A DNA stretch of 64,000 nt, taken from an uncultured Muribaculaceae bacterium. Lineage in GTDB: Bacteria > Bacteroidota > Bacteroidia > Bacteroidales > Muribaculaceae. Position numbers and translations under genes: made by a program. A model generated the notes under the pieces. The model had not been told where the DNA came from, searched no databases, and worked only from the letters and a program-made list of their open reading frames with translations. Below are positions 7,915 to 16,600 of this stretch, piece after piece. The DNA lies in contig CAJTMY010000004.1 of the NCBI GenBank assembly GCA_910577355.1, forward strand, positions 42,057 through 106,056, given 5' to 3'. How positions within the stretch are numbered: the first letter of the stretch is position 1; every line of letters begins with the position of its first letter.

Positions 7915-10338
7915 TCAGAATTCTATTGATAACCGTATATTGAATTGTCGTCGGGTAAGATAGTTTGGCACAGCATACTGGATGTCGTTGACGTCGGTGA
8001 CCCAGTAATACGAGCTTACGTTGGAGATGTCGAAGAGGTTGAACACATCTGCGCCTATCCATACGCTTTTGAATTTGCTAAGGAGGCCGCTGCGCGGTTT
8101 CTCGGAGTCGGACGGTGTGACGAGGCCGTATGCGAGGCCGATGTCGACACGTTTGTATGCCGGGGCACGGAAGTAGCCCTGTTCACGGCCGTGACGCGGC
8201 GCTGTAGTGGGCAAGCCATCCGAAAACAGGCCTTTGAGGCTGAACTTCAGGCGGGGAAACTTTGGGAAATAATCGGTGAAGAAAAGACCGAACGAATACC
8301 GGCGATCGGTGGGGCGGGGCACTTTTACACCGTTTATATCCTCCTGAGTCTTCATCAGCGAGAAGCTTATCCACGAGTCACTGCCCGGGACAAACTGCCC
8401 GAACAGCTTGAAATCCATGCCCATGGCATAACCACTGCCGGCGTTTTTGCCTGTATATACCACTTTTAGATTGTCCACCTCAAACGGGATTATGTTGCTG
8501 AGCGCCTTGTAGTACAGCTCGCCCGACAGCTTGAACGGACGTCCGAAAGTGCGGAACGTGTAGTCGGCGGCACCGATGACCTGAAACGAGCGTTGCGATT
8601 TTATGTCCTTGTTGAGCTCTATTATCGTATTGCCGTCGGCATCGGCTACCGGTAGCCGATATTCCTTATAGAAAGGAGACTGATAATATAGACCGGTGGC
8701 AAACCGGAAAGACCAGCGCGGCGCCTTGTCGGGCACGAAACCGAGCGATATGCGCGGGCTGAAAAGGAATTCCTTGTTGAAACTCCAATGACTCAGCCGT
8801 ACGCCTCCGTTGATATTCAGATATCCGGCCGATGTGGACAGTCGGTAGGTATCCTGTATGTAGGCCGAGAAGCGAGTGGAGCTGATGTCATGGCGCGAGT
8901 CGAGGTTGTATATCATCTTGAGTGCGTCGGGATCGAAGGGTAGGGAATATCCAGCCGAATCGCGCAGCTCGTATTCGCGGGAACGGTCATGGATCTTCTC
9001 GGCGTTCATCTGCACTCCGTATTCTATGGTGTGGTTGCTTATGCCGTTGGAGCCTTTCAGCGCGATGGAGAATACCGATGCGCGGAGTCGGTTGCGTGCA
9101 TGCTCGTGATATCGGCCCACGCCGAGTTCACCGCCGATAGCGCCGCCACCCGATGCATCGCCCGATGTGCCGGCCTGATCGAGCCAGTATTCGCCGGATA
9201 TGTCATAGCTTACAAGTTCGTTGGTGAGGTAGCCCGATGCCAGCAGCGAGTATTCGCTTTTCTTTGATGGACGGTATCCGAGAGTCAATGCGCCGAACCA
9301 TGTCTCGAAGCGGTCTTTCTCCTGACCGTCGAAATATACCTTGAACTGTTTGGCGTCGGTCGATGTGCCGAAGTTTGTAGTGCGGTTGTGAGGTATGAAC
9401 TTATAGTTGTTTATGGCTATGTTTCCGAGAAACGAGGCATGGAATCTGTCGGAAAACTTATATGTCATGTTGGTCTGGTAGTCGAAATATTTCGGGTCGT
9501 ATTCTCCTTTATCCTCCATCGAACTGAGCAGCGAGGCGTTGCTTTTGTAGCGCACACCGTGAAGCTGGCTGAAACGTCTCGACGACGATCCTAAAGTGAT
9601 ACTGCCGCCCATAAGGCTTGCCGAGACAGCGCCTTCAAACGCTTCGGGCTGGCGGTATGTGATGTCGAGCACACTCGACATCTTGTCGCCGTACATGGCC
9701 GAGAAGCCGCCTGTAGAGAATCCTATGGCTCCCACCATATCGGGGTTGATTATCGATAGCCCTTCCTGCTGTCCGGAACTCACAAGCTGTGGCCGGTATA
9801 CCTCTATGCCGTTGATATAAACGAGATTCTCGTCGTACGAACCGCCGCGCACATTATATTGGCTCGACATCTCGTTGCCTGATGTGACTCCCGCTATGGT
9901 CGACAGCAGTGATTCTACCGAGCCGCCCGACGCATCGGGTGCCAGGCGCGATGTATTGGCGTCTATCTTCTGCATCGAGCCGGTCTGGCGCTGTATGTCG
10001 GTTACCTCGACGCCTTGAAGCGCATAGCTTTTGGGCTGCATCTTCACGTTGAGGGTGATCTCGCTCTGAGGCTGTATGAGCCGCCGTTTCGACTCTTCAT
10101 AGCCAATGCAGGTGAAAATAACCCGTATCGTGTCTTGTTGAGGAGCAGATATCGAATAACGGCCGTCGAGGCCTGTGGTGGCGCCGATGGCTGTGCCGCC
10201 GATACGTACGCTCACAAATTCGAGCGGTTCGTTGTTCTCGTCGGTTACCAGTCCATGAATCTTTACACCTGCGGCTGCGGCAATCGCCGCAAAAACGAAT
10301 GTGAAATATATGGTTAGAATGAATTTTCGCATCATCAT
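7915..10338 (-). CDS. TonB-dependent outer membrane receptor with N-terminal carboxypeptidase-like domain
   Basis: 807-residue outer-membrane active transporter. A signal peptide (about 1-23, FILTIYFTFVFAAIAAAAG) precedes a carboxypeptidase-regulatory-like domain (about 25-105, VKIHGLVTDENNEPLEFVSV), then a plug domain (about 125-225, with NVRGGSYDENLVYINGIEV) and a 22-strand barrel ending in the typical terminal aromatic residue (LSIEF). There is no SusD-type lipoprotein next to it, so it is not a glycan PUL receptor; substrate unknown. Three consecutive Met codons make the exact start uncertain by two residues. It is followed after 1 nt by a FocA-type channel gene. Confidence 0.93.
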   Translation of the reverse strand: MMMRKFILTIYFTFVFAAIAAAAGVKIHGLVTDENNEPLEFVSVRIGGTAIGATTGLDGRYSISAPQQDTIRVIFTCIGYEESKRRLIQPQSEITLNVKMQPKSYALQGVEVTDIQRQTGSMQKIDANTSRLAPDASGGSVESLLSTIAGVTSGNEMSSQYNVRGGSYDENLVYINGIEVYRPQLVSSGQQEGLSIINPDMVGAIGFSTGGFSAMYGDKMSSVLDITYRQPEAFEGAVSASLMGGSITLGSSSRRFSQLHGVRYKSNASLLSSMEDKGEYDPKYFDYQTNMTYKFSDRFHASFLGNIAINNYKFIPHNRTTNFGTSTDAKQFKVYFDGQEKDRFETWFGALTLGYRPSKKSEYSLLASGYLTNELVSYDISGEYWLDQAGTSGDASGGGAIGGELGVGRYHEHARNRLRASVFSIALKGSNGISNHTIEYGVQMNAEKIHDRSREYELRDSAGYSLPFDPDALKMIYNLDSRHDISSTRFSAYIQDTYRLSTSAGYLNINGGVRLSHWSFNKEFLFSPRISLGFVPDKAPRWSFRFATGLYYQSPFYKEYRLPVADADGNTIIELNKDIKSQRSFQVIGAADYTFRTFGRPFKLSGELYYKALSNIIPFEVDNLKVVYTGKNAGSGYAMGMDFKLFGQFVPGSDSWISFSLMKTQEDINGVKVPRPTDRRYSFGLFFTDYFPKFPRLKFSLKGLFSDGLPTTAPRHGREQGYFRAPAYKRVDIGLAYGLVTPSDSEKPRSGLLSKFKSVWIGADVFNLFDISNVSSYYWVTDVNDIQYAVPNYLTRRQFNIRLSIEF

Positions 10339-10388
10339 GTATCATTAACGCGAAAAATCATCTAATATTGCCTCATACAGGTAAAAGC

Positions 10389-10420
10389 AAAAGGCCGGGA
10401 TGCTGTGATTCCGACCTTTT
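10389..10420 (-). terminator. Rho-independent-like terminator after rubrerythrin gene
   Basis: On the minus strand AAAAGGTCGG pairs with CCGGCCTTTT (10 bp including one G-U) around a loop, followed by a T-rich run (GCTTTTACC). It lies 25 nt after the rubrerythrin stop codon, before the TonB receptor start. Confidence 0.65.
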
Positions 10421-10444
10421 AGTATTGTTTTGGATGGTAGTGGA

Positions 10445-10996
10445 TTATTTGCCGAAATAGCGTTTGTAGAGGCCTTCGAATCCCTTGCCGTGACGAGCCT
10501 CGTCCTTGGCCATTTCGTGAACTGTGTCGTGGATGGCGTCGAGATTGAGTTCCTTGGCGCGGCGGGCGATACGCATCTTGTCTTCGTTGGCGCCGGCCTC
10601 GGCGAGCATGCGCTTGTGGAGGTTTGTCTTCGTATCCCATACACATTCACCGAGAAGTTCGGCAAATTTTGCGGCATGTTCTGCTTCCTCAAAAGCGTAA
10701 CGCTTGAATGCTTCTGCGATTTCGGGATAGCCTTCACGGTCGGCCTGACGCGACATAGCGAGGTACATGCCTACTTCGCCGCATTCTCCGTTGAAGTGTG
10801 CGGTGAGGTCGGCGATCATCTGTTCGTCTGTAGTCTTGGCGATACCGATTTCATGTTCGGTGACAAATTTGAGTTCGGCATCTTCGTCAACTTCTTTGAA
10901 CGCGCTCTTGGGAGCATGGCAGATGGGGCATTCCTCGGGGGCTTCTGCGCCTTCGTATACGTAGCCGCACACTGTGCAGATAAATTTCTTGTTCAT
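10445..10996 (-). CDS. reverse rubrerythrin (N-terminal rubredoxin plus ferritin-like di-iron domain)
   Basis: 183-residue peroxide-reducing protein. The domain order is inverted relative to classical rubrerythrin: the rubredoxin Fe(Cys)4 site comes first (Cys 7, 10, 23, 26, in FICTVCGYVYEG and ECPICHAPKS), then the di-iron four-helix domain (about 55-183) with EVGMYLAMSRQA, FEEAEHAAKF, NEDKMRIA and KDEARHGKGF supplying Glu/His ligands. It reduces H2O2 to water using NAD(P)H via redox partners, protecting anaerobes from oxygen. Monocistronic: its own -7 element lies upstream (11032-11039) and a terminator downstream. Confidence 0.94.
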   Translation of the reverse strand: MNKKFICTVCGYVYEGAEAPEECPICHAPKSAFKEVDEDAELKFVTEHEIGIAKTTDEQMIADLTAHFNGECGEVGMYLAMSRQADREGYPEIAEAFKRYAFEEAEHAAKFAELLGECVWDTKTNLHKRMLAEAGANEDKMRIARRAKELNLDAIHDTVHEMAKDEARHGKGFEGLYKRYFGK

Positions 10997-11031
10997 AATT
11001 CAGAATAGTTGGTTGGTTATGTTTTACATTA

Positions 11032-11039
11032 CAAAGATA
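11032..11039 (-). promoter_or_regulatory. -7 promoter element for rubrerythrin
   Basis: TATCTTTG on the minus strand matches the Bacteroidetes TAnnTTTG -7 consensus, 36 nt before the rubrerythrin start codon. A good TTG at -33 is not seen; a palindrome (11061-11073) occupies that area instead. Confidence 0.6.
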
Positions 11040-11060
11040 GCAAAATAAAACGGTATAAAA

Positions 11061-11073
11061 ATTCAATTTGAAT
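11061..11073. promoter_or_regulatory. ATTCAA-T-TTGAAT palindrome upstream of rubrerythrin, candidate operator
   Basis: A perfect 6-bp inverted repeat with one central base, starting 22 bp upstream of the -7 element where the -33 region should be. The position fits an operator for redox-responsive control; the regulator is unknown. Confidence 0.3.
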
Positions 11074-11127
11074 AATTTAACTAAATTTTTTCGACCAAAA
11101 TTTTAGCCCCGGGGTTTAAATAATATG

Positions 11128-11135
11128 TAACTTTG
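11128..11135 (+). promoter_or_regulatory. -7 promoter element for mltG
   Basis: TAACTTTG matches TAnnTTTG and lies 24 nt before the ATG at 11160. A possible TTG start at 11133 falls inside this element, which favours the ATG. Confidence 0.65.
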
Positions 11136-11159
11136 CACAAAACAGGAAAGTTCTACAGC

Positions 11160-12164
11160 ATGAAGCGTATTATAGTAATAGTTCTGGCCGTGGCCAGTGT
11201 ATTGGGTATCGTATGTCTCACTCTGCTTATGAGGGCGTTTGACAAAGAGGTCGCGGTCAGGCTCAATATCCCGCGCGGTGCGACGGCTGCATCCGTGTGC
11301 GATTCGATGAAGCATTCGCTTGGAGAAAGTTATGGCAATCTTGTATATAATCTATGGAAACTTGCCGGGTCGCCTTCATCATCGCACGGGTCTTATCTTA
11401 TCGAGCCTGGTACGACCGCTCTGTCGGCAGCCCGTACTGTGGCTGCCGGACGTCAGACACCTGTAAAGGTTACCATCAATAATGTGCGTACTCTTAAGGA
11501 TCTTGTAAAACGTATCGCGGCAAAACTCGAAGCCTCGCCGGCCGAGATAGATGAAGCTCTCAGCGATAAACTTGTCGGTCATCCGCAATTCAAGGGTAAG
11601 GAGACTTTTCCGGCAGCTGTGCTTCCCGATACATACGAGTTCTATTGGAACGACAGCGCCGCACATGTTGTAGACAAACTCGTGGCTGAACGCGATAAGT
11701 TCTGGAATCGTTCGCGGCTCGACAAAGCAGCCAAGCTTGGCCTTACCCCCGTTCAGGTGGCTACTATAGCCTCGATAGTGGAGGAGGAGTCAAACAAGAA
11801 AGACGAGCGACCCATTATCGCCCGGCTTTATATGAACCGTGTGGACAAGGGTATGAAACTGCAGGCCGATCCTACCGTGAAATTTGCTACCGGCAATTTC
11901 AGCCTGAGGCGTATAACGGGCAAACATCTTAAAATTGATTCGCCATATAACACCTATAAGAATACAGGATTGCCTCCCGGCCCGATAAGAGTACCGCAAA
12001 AAGAGACGATCGACGCCGTGCTCAATGCTCCTCCGAATTCATATTTATATATGTGCGCCAAAGAGGATTTTTCCGGCTATCATAATTTTGCCTCCGACTA
12101 TAAGACTCATCAGGCCAATGCCAGACGTTATCAGGCTGCTCTAAACCGACGCGGTATACGATAG
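11160..12164 (+). CDS. mltG: endolytic murein transglycosylase MltG
   Basis: 334-residue inner-membrane-anchored lytic transglycosylase that cuts nascent glycan strands and helps set their length. After a short cytoplasmic start there is one TM helix (IIVIVLAVASVLGIVCLTLLM, in two halves), a LysM-like segment, then the YceG catalytic domain with the conserved ASIVEEESNKKDERP region that contains the catalytic Glu, the LQADPTVKFAT strand and the SPYNTYKNTGLPPGPI motif. The ATG at 11160 was chosen because an upstream TTG lies inside the -7 promoter element. The gene runs up to 4 nt from the convergent TPR gene, with no visible terminator. Confidence 0.94.
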   Translation: MKRIIVIVLAVASVLGIVCLTLLMRAFDKEVAVRLNIPRGATAASVCDSMKHSLGESYGNLVYNLWKLAGSPSSSHGSYLIEPGTTALSAARTVAAGRQTPVKVTINNVRTLKDLVKRIAAKLEASPAEIDEALSDKLVGHPQFKGKETFPAAVLPDTYEFYWNDSAAHVVDKLVAERDKFWNRSRLDKAAKLGLTPVQVATIASIVEEESNKKDERPIIARLYMNRVDKGMKLQADPTVKFATGNFSLRRITGKHLKIDSPYNTYKNTGLPPGPIRVPQKETIDAVLNAPPNSYLYMCAKEDFSGYHNFASDYKTHQANARRYQAALNRRGIR

Positions 12165-12168
12165 ATTG

Positions 12169-13017
12169 CTATCTTTTATTGAAAAGGTCGGCGACTTTGA
12201 GTGGATTTGCGCCGAGCCGTATGGCTTTTTCGGCGTCCTTGCGAGCCTCGTCGGAGCGGAAGCGGTCGCGGTTGAGCCATGCGCGATAATAATAAAGCTC
12301 GGGGTCGGAGGGGTAGCGGCGCAGTCCTTCGCCGATAGCCTCCGAGGCTTCTGTAAGGTCGCCGAGAGCGAGCCTGCATCCGGCAAGTGTGGCGAAATAT
12401 TCGGGTGAAGGCTCGTCTGCTATAAGTCGCTCGAGATATGGGATGGCCTGCCGTTCTCTACCTGAGAGGGCATAGAGTGTGCTGAGCGCTATTGCGGTGT
12501 CGATCGACTTCGGTACTATACGGTTCAGGACATTAAAGTCATTCTCGGCTTCATCGAGCCGCCCACGGTATAGCGACAACATGCCATGATAGTACCGCGC
12601 ATCGGTATTCAGGGAGTCCACACTGATAATAGTGCTGAAATCGTCCAGAGCTTCGGCATCGTGCCCCATCGACAGCAGCAGGCGCCCGCGACCGTTGAGC
12701 AGGGTGGTCATGTGCGGTGCGATATCGAGTCCCCGGCCGTAGGTGTCAATGGCCAGCGAGTCCATGCCAAGGTGAGTATATACGTGTGCGAGGTTATTGA
12801 GAAGCAGGGCATTGGATGGATGGTCAGGTTTGATTTCAAGGGCATCTCTGAGACGTGCTGCTGCCTCGCTCCATGCGCTGTCGGCAATGGCTCTGTCGGC
12901 CTCGCCCATGAGTATGAAATATGGATCGGCCTCAAAAGCCGTATCGACAGGGATGCTGTCGGCATTGGCGGCAAAACTTGCGGCCGAAAGAACAATCGAT
13001 ATAAAATATTTTTTCAT
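12169..13017 (-). CDS. secreted tetratricopeptide-repeat protein
   Basis: 282 residues with a signal peptide (FISIVLSAASFAANA) followed by about seven TPR units with spaced A-x-x-x-Y/G and A-I-x-L-x-P patterns (for example SEAAARLRDALEIKPDHPSN, LAIDTYGRGLDIAPHM, EALDDFSTIISVDSLN). Such proteins are periplasmic scaffolds; no enzymatic motif is present and the partner is unknown. It is monocistronic, convergent with mltG and divergent from the HU/SPOR gene, with a -7 element at 13037-13044. Confidence 0.85.
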   Translation of the reverse strand: MKKYFISIVLSAASFAANADSIPVDTAFEADPYFILMGEADRAIADSAWSEAAARLRDALEIKPDHPSNALLLNNLAHVYTHLGMDSLAIDTYGRGLDIAPHMTTLLNGRGRLLLSMGHDAEALDDFSTIISVDSLNTDARYYHGMLSLYRGRLDEAENDFNVLNRIVPKSIDTAIALSTLYALSGRERQAIPYLERLIADEPSPEYFATLAGCRLALGDLTEASEAIGEGLRRYPSDPELYYYRAWLNRDRFRSDEARKDAEKAIRLGANPLKVADLFNKR

Positions 13018-13036
13018 CGCAAAGTGAAATGTGACG

Positions 13037-13044
13037 CAAAGTTA
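13037..13044 (-). promoter_or_regulatory. -7 promoter element for the TPR gene
   Basis: TAACTTTG on the minus strand, 19 nt before the start codon; no clear TTG in the -33 region. Confidence 0.55.
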
Positions 13045-13112
13045 ACTGAAAAACTTATATTGATGTAGATAAATAATTGTAAAAAGTGTGAGGCGATATG
13101 AAAAAATAGTCG

Positions 13113-13120
13113 TAAATTTG
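13113..13120 (+). promoter_or_regulatory. -7 promoter element for the HU-CCDC81/SPOR gene
   Basis: TAAATTTG matches TAnnTTTG, 19 nt before the GTG start. It forms the divergent partner of the TPR-gene promoter. Confidence 0.55.
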
Positions 13121-13139
13121 TACGTGAAAATGAGATGCC

Positions 13140-14093
13140 GTGAATAAGATGATCACCCACATAGAATTCCTTTTACAGACCCACGATTGTGTGGTGATAC
13201 CCGGACTGGGAGCGGTTCTCGCTCACGGTGTGGCACCGCGTTATGTGGCTGAGGAAGGGCGGTGGATAGCTCCGCGCCGTGTATTCTCGTTTAATCCGGC
13301 GTTGTCGCGTACCGACGGCCTTCTGGCTGATTCGGTGGCACGCAAAAGGCAGATAAGCAAGGATGCTGCGGCTTCGGAGGTACGCAAGGCTGTCGAGTCT
13401 ATGCGCCGTATGCTTGAGGCGGAGCATCGTCTTGATCTTGGTGCGGTCGGTGTGCTCGAAATGAACGGTGAGAATCTGCTTTCATTCACTCCCGGCAAGT
13501 GCGACTGGCTTTCTCCCGGTACGATGTGGTTGCCTTCGCCGACGGTCGGCCTCTTGCCGAAAGCATCGGATATCGTCCGCAAACACGAAGCCATCGATCG
13601 TCGGCGCGACGTGTCAGGCATAATGAAGCGTGTGGCGCAGATTGCGGCATGTGTCGCCGTGATGGTCGGCCTAGGATGGGCAGCTGTGAGAAATATCGCA
13701 GATGTATCCGGGGAGCAGTTCGCATCCATTGCCCCGGCTCACACCGATAATGTTGTCGAACCCGGTATTATGGCCGATAACACACCTATTGTCGTGATAC
13801 TTGCAAAGGCTCCGGCCGACGAGGTAATTGAAAACACGCCCGTAAAGCAAGCTGTTTCAGTCACAGACAATAAGTCGGATTCGTATTTTCTGATTGTCGG
13901 GTCTTTCAACACCAGGAATGAAGCCGAAAAATACATATCGCAACATACGGAAATTCCTCTTGGCATACTTGAGAAGGACGGGCGTTATCGCGTATATGCT
14001 GCCGGAGGCTCCACTGCAGCCGAAGTATACGCCGCCGCCCGGTCTGAAACCATTTCTTCGCGCTATCCCGATTCGTGGGTATGCCGTAAATGA
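13140..14093 (+). CDS. HU-CCDC81-like and SPOR domain membrane protein
   Basis: 317-residue Bacteroidetes-type protein. The N-terminus (about 1-130) is the prokaryotic CCDC81-type HU fold, in two halves, with the diagnostic HIEFLLQTHDCVVIPGLGAV and FSFNPALSRTDGLLA. A TM helix follows (about 166-186, IAACVAVMVGLGWAAV), then a linker and a C-terminal SPOR domain (about 240-317, SYFLIVGSFNTRNEAEKYI) that binds denuded peptidoglycan at division sites. This predicts cytoplasmic HU-like and periplasmic SPOR parts. The GTG start gives the same spacing to HIE as I recall for homologues; an ATG nine bases later (13149) is the alternative. First gene of a plus-strand run to Maf. Confidence 0.85.
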   Translation: MNKMITHIEFLLQTHDCVVIPGLGAVLAHGVAPRYVAEEGRWIAPRRVFSFNPALSRTDGLLADSVARKRQISKDAAASEVRKAVESMRRMLEAEHRLDLGAVGVLEMNGENLLSFTPGKCDWLSPGTMWLPSPTVGLLPKASDIVRKHEAIDRRRDVSGIMKRVAQIAACVAVMVGLGWAAVRNIADVSGEQFASIAPAHTDNVVEPGIMADNTPIVVILAKAPADEVIENTPVKQAVSVTDNKSDSYFLIVGSFNTRNEAEKYISQHTEIPLGILEKDGRYRVYAAGGSTAAEVYAAARSETISSRYPDSWVCRK

Positions 14094-14135
14094 GAGGGGC
14101 TTTCTTATTGAACGACCATCCAAACTTGTCATATT

Positions 14136-14678
14136 ATGGAGACATTACACGACCTTCTTGTGCGCCGTCATTCTATAAGGCGCTATACCGATGAAGCCGT
14201 TTCGGCCGAAGACGTAAAGACAATCATTGAGGCGGCGCTGCTCGCTCCGTCATCAAAGAGTGTGCGGCCATGGCAATTTGTCCTCGTAGACAACAAGGAC
14301 GATCTCATGCGCCTTTCGGAGTGCAAGGCTGCCGGAGCACGGCCTGTGGCAGGATGTGCGCTTGCAGTAGTGGTATGCGCTTCGCCTGCCAAGAGCGATA
14401 TGTATCTTGAAGATATGGCAATCGCTACGGCATACATGCAGCTTCAGGCCACCGCGCTCGGTCTGGGGGCATGCTGGATACAGGTACGTGGCCGATATGC
14501 TGCCGACGGTGAAGACGCCGAAAATATTGTGCGCGAGATCCTCGACATCCCCGACGATGTAGTCGTGGAGTGTATTCTCACTGTCGGTCATCCGGATGAA
14601 GTGCGGAGGCCCGTGGATACATCAAAACTCCTTTGGGAGAAGGTACATGCCGAGAAATGGCAGAATCCCGGCGAATGA
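14136..14678 (+). CDS. nitroreductase family FMN oxidoreductase
   Basis: 180-residue flavoprotein of the nitroreductase superfamily. The N-terminal FMN-binding motif RRHSIRRYTDEAV, the substrate/FMN strand PSSKSVRPWQFVLVDNK and the central helix with AIATAYMQLQATALGLGACW are characteristic. The family reduces quinones, nitro groups or flavins using NAD(P)H; the substrate is not predictable. It lies 42 nt after the HU/SPOR gene and its stop overlaps the start of the DUF2520 gene by 4 nt (ATGA). Confidence 0.92.
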   Translation: METLHDLLVRRHSIRRYTDEAVSAEDVKTIIEAALLAPSSKSVRPWQFVLVDNKDDLMRLSECKAAGARPVAGCALAVVVCASPAKSDMYLEDMAIATAYMQLQATALGLGACWIQVRGRYAADGEDAENIVREILDIPDDVVVECILTVGHPDEVRRPVDTSKLLWEKVHAEKWQNPGE

Positions 14679-15463
14679 CTGTCGTCGGAATGCGGGATAT
14701 CGGTATAAGTATTGTAGGTGCCGGAAATGTTGCCTTGCATCTTGCCGAAGGGCTCCATGATGCAGGTTTACGCATCGACAGGATTGTGGCACGGCATATG
14801 GATTCTGCCGCGCGCCTTGCTTATAGGGTGGGAGCACAGCCTTCGGCGGATTTGACCGATATAGACAAAAATACCGGTCTTGTGATTATTGCGACCACTG
14901 ATGCGTCCGTAAAAGATGTGGCTGCCGCATTACCGCGCATCGACGGTGTTGTGGCACATACATCTGGCAGTGTGCCGCTTGATGTGCTCGCCGAGTATCA
15001 TGAAAGGGCGGCGGTAATATATCCGTTGCAGACCTTTTCGAAGGATTCATATGTTAATCTGAGCCGTGTGCCTTTCTTTACTGAAGCGACCGATATTTAT
15101 TCGCTCGATGTGGCTGATACCGTTGCCGGATCGTTCGGCGGCCGTGTTCGCCATGCCGATTCTGAAATCCGTGCAAAGTTGCATATAGCCGGCGTTTTCG
15201 CCTGTAATTTTCCGGTATACATGTTTGAGATGGCGCGCCGGGCGCTTGCCGGCGTAGGATTGCCTCTCGACATCGTTCGTCCGCTTGTCGATGTCACTGT
15301 GGATAAGGCATTCGGTATTGGTCCGATGAAGGCGATGACAGGCCCCGCGAGACGAGGAGATATCGCGACAATGGAAAAGCAGATGTCGCAGCTCGCCGAC
15401 CCCGTGGAGAAGGCGATATACGACCTTGTGTCGCAGGCGATATACAAGGAATTCAATAAGTAG
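14675..15463 (+). CDS. Rossmann-like and DUF2520 domain oxidoreductase
   Basis: 262-residue protein with an N-terminal NADP-binding Rossmann fold (ISIVGAGNVALHLAEGL) related to F420-dependent/ProC-type reductases, and a C-terminal helical DUF2520 domain (about 130-255, with KLHIAGVFACNFPVYMFEMA). The physiological substrate is unknown. A longer reading frame reaches back to 14633, but the ATG at 14675 gives an ATGA overlap with the nitroreductase stop, the coupling used throughout this window, so it is preferred. KdsC-like phosphatase and Maf follow, a grouping I recall from other Bacteroidales. Confidence 0.87.
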   Translation: MTVVGMRDIGISIVGAGNVALHLAEGLHDAGLRIDRIVARHMDSAARLAYRVGAQPSADLTDIDKNTGLVIIATTDASVKDVAAALPRIDGVVAHTSGSVPLDVLAEYHERAAVIYPLQTFSKDSYVNLSRVPFFTEATDIYSLDVADTVAGSFGGRVRHADSEIRAKLHIAGVFACNFPVYMFEMARRALAGVGLPLDIVRPLVDVTVDKAFGIGPMKAMTGPARRGDIATMEKQMSQLADPVEKAIYDLVSQAIYKEFNK

Positions 15464-15475
15464 TCATTGAAAAAA

Positions 15476-16015
15476 ATGAGCAAGATACCTTACGAACTCT
15501 ATAAGATACGTGCCGTGGTGTTTGACGTCGACGGCGTGCTTTCACCTACCGTCATCCCCATGGGCGATGACGGTATTCCACGTCGCATGGCAAATCTCAA
15601 GGATGGTTATTCTATGGTGCTGGCAGTGCGCGCCGGCCTTCATCTGGCTGTTATAACAGGTGCGGCTGCTCCCGGAGTGAGAGAGCGACTTCAGAATATA
15701 GGCATCAAAGATATCTTCAGCAATACGTTGGATAAACTGCCGGTGCTTAAAGCCTGGATGGCCGACAACGATTATCAGCCCGATGAAGTGGCATATGTGG
15801 GCGACGATGTGCCCGATATCCCGGCAATGAATCACGTGGGGTTGCCGGTGTCGCCCGCCGATGGCTCGCGCGACGCACTTGAGGCCGCCGTATATGTCAC
15901 CGACGCTGCCGGCGGCTACGGTGTGGCACGCGAACTTCTTGAGGAGATATTGCGTGCAAAAAAATTGTGGCCTACACAAAATGGTTCGGATGTTTCAATT
16001 TTCGCCAACCAATAG
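15476..16015 (+). CDS. KdsC-like HAD-family phosphatase
   Basis: 179-residue HAD-superfamily phosphatase of the C0 (capless) KdsC type, which dephosphorylates 3-deoxy-D-manno-octulosonate 8-phosphate in Kdo and lipopolysaccharide synthesis. Motif I is VVFDVDGVLS (nucleophile Asp and second Asp), motif II lies in LAVITGAA, the motif III Lys in TLDKLPVL, and motif IV is YVGDDVPDIPAM. Size and the lack of a cap fit a tetrameric KdsC. The ATG at 15476 is preferred to a TTG nine bases earlier. Assignment to Kdo8P rather than another sugar-acid phosphate is likely but not proven. Confidence 0.82.
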   Translation: MSKIPYELYKIRAVVFDVDGVLSPTVIPMGDDGIPRRMANLKDGYSMVLAVRAGLHLAVITGAAAPGVRERLQNIGIKDIFSNTLDKLPVLKAWMADNDYQPDEVAYVGDDVPDIPAMNHVGLPVSPADGSRDALEAAVYVTDAAGGYGVARELLEEILRAKKLWPTQNGSDVSIFANQ

Positions 16016-16018
16016 GAT

Positions 16019-16600
16019 ATGGTCATACTTGCTTCAAATTCGCCCAGACGCAGGGAACTTCTTAAAATGATAGTCCCGGAGTTTGAGATAGCTTCAGGAA
16101 AAGACGTCGAGGAAATATACCCCGATGATCTTGCTCCCGAAGTGGTACCCGAATTCCTGTCCCGTCTGAAAGCAGAGGCCTATTCCGCAGATATAAAGCC
16201 CGGAGATGTGCTTGTAACGGCCGACACGGTGGTAATACTCGACGGGGAGATACTCGGTAAGCCGCACAGTCGGGATGAGGCGCTTGCCATGCTCGGCAAG
16301 ATGCAGTCGCGCACACATACGGTGGTGACCGGAGTCACACTCAGTTTCGCAGACAGTCATCCGGTATCGTTCTCACAGAAAACGGAAGTGGATTTTGACA
16401 CTCTCAGCGATAAAGAGATCGAGTTCTATGTCGACAATTTCAAGCCGTATGACAAGGCGGGTGCCTATGGAATTCAGGAATGGATAGGTGCCGCGGCAAT
16501 CATCGGCATACGCGGCAGCTTCTACAATGTGATGGGACTGCCCGTGCACGCCTTATATCTCGAATTGAAAAAATGCGGTATCAGTATTGGAGATATATGA
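16019..16600 (+). CDS. maf: Maf family nucleotide pyrophosphatase
   Basis: 193 residues. Maf proteins hydrolyse non-canonical or selected nucleoside triphosphates (dTTP/UTP or modified bases) to monophosphates. Signatures: LASNSPRRRELLKMI at the N-terminus, VLVTADTVVILDGEILGKP, and AGAYGIQEWIGA near the active site. It starts 3 nt after the phosphatase stop and closes the plus-strand run. Its last 20 nt overlap the end of the convergent MBOAT gene. Confidence 0.93.
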   Translation: MVILASNSPRRRELLKMIVPEFEIASGKDVEEIYPDDLAPEVVPEFLSRLKAEAYSADIKPGDVLVTADTVVILDGEILGKPHSRDEALAMLGKMQSRTHTVVTGVTLSFADSHPVSFSQKTEVDFDTLSDKEIEFYVDNFKPYDKAGAYGIQEWIGAAAIIGIRGSFYNVMGLPVHALYLELKKCGISIGDI

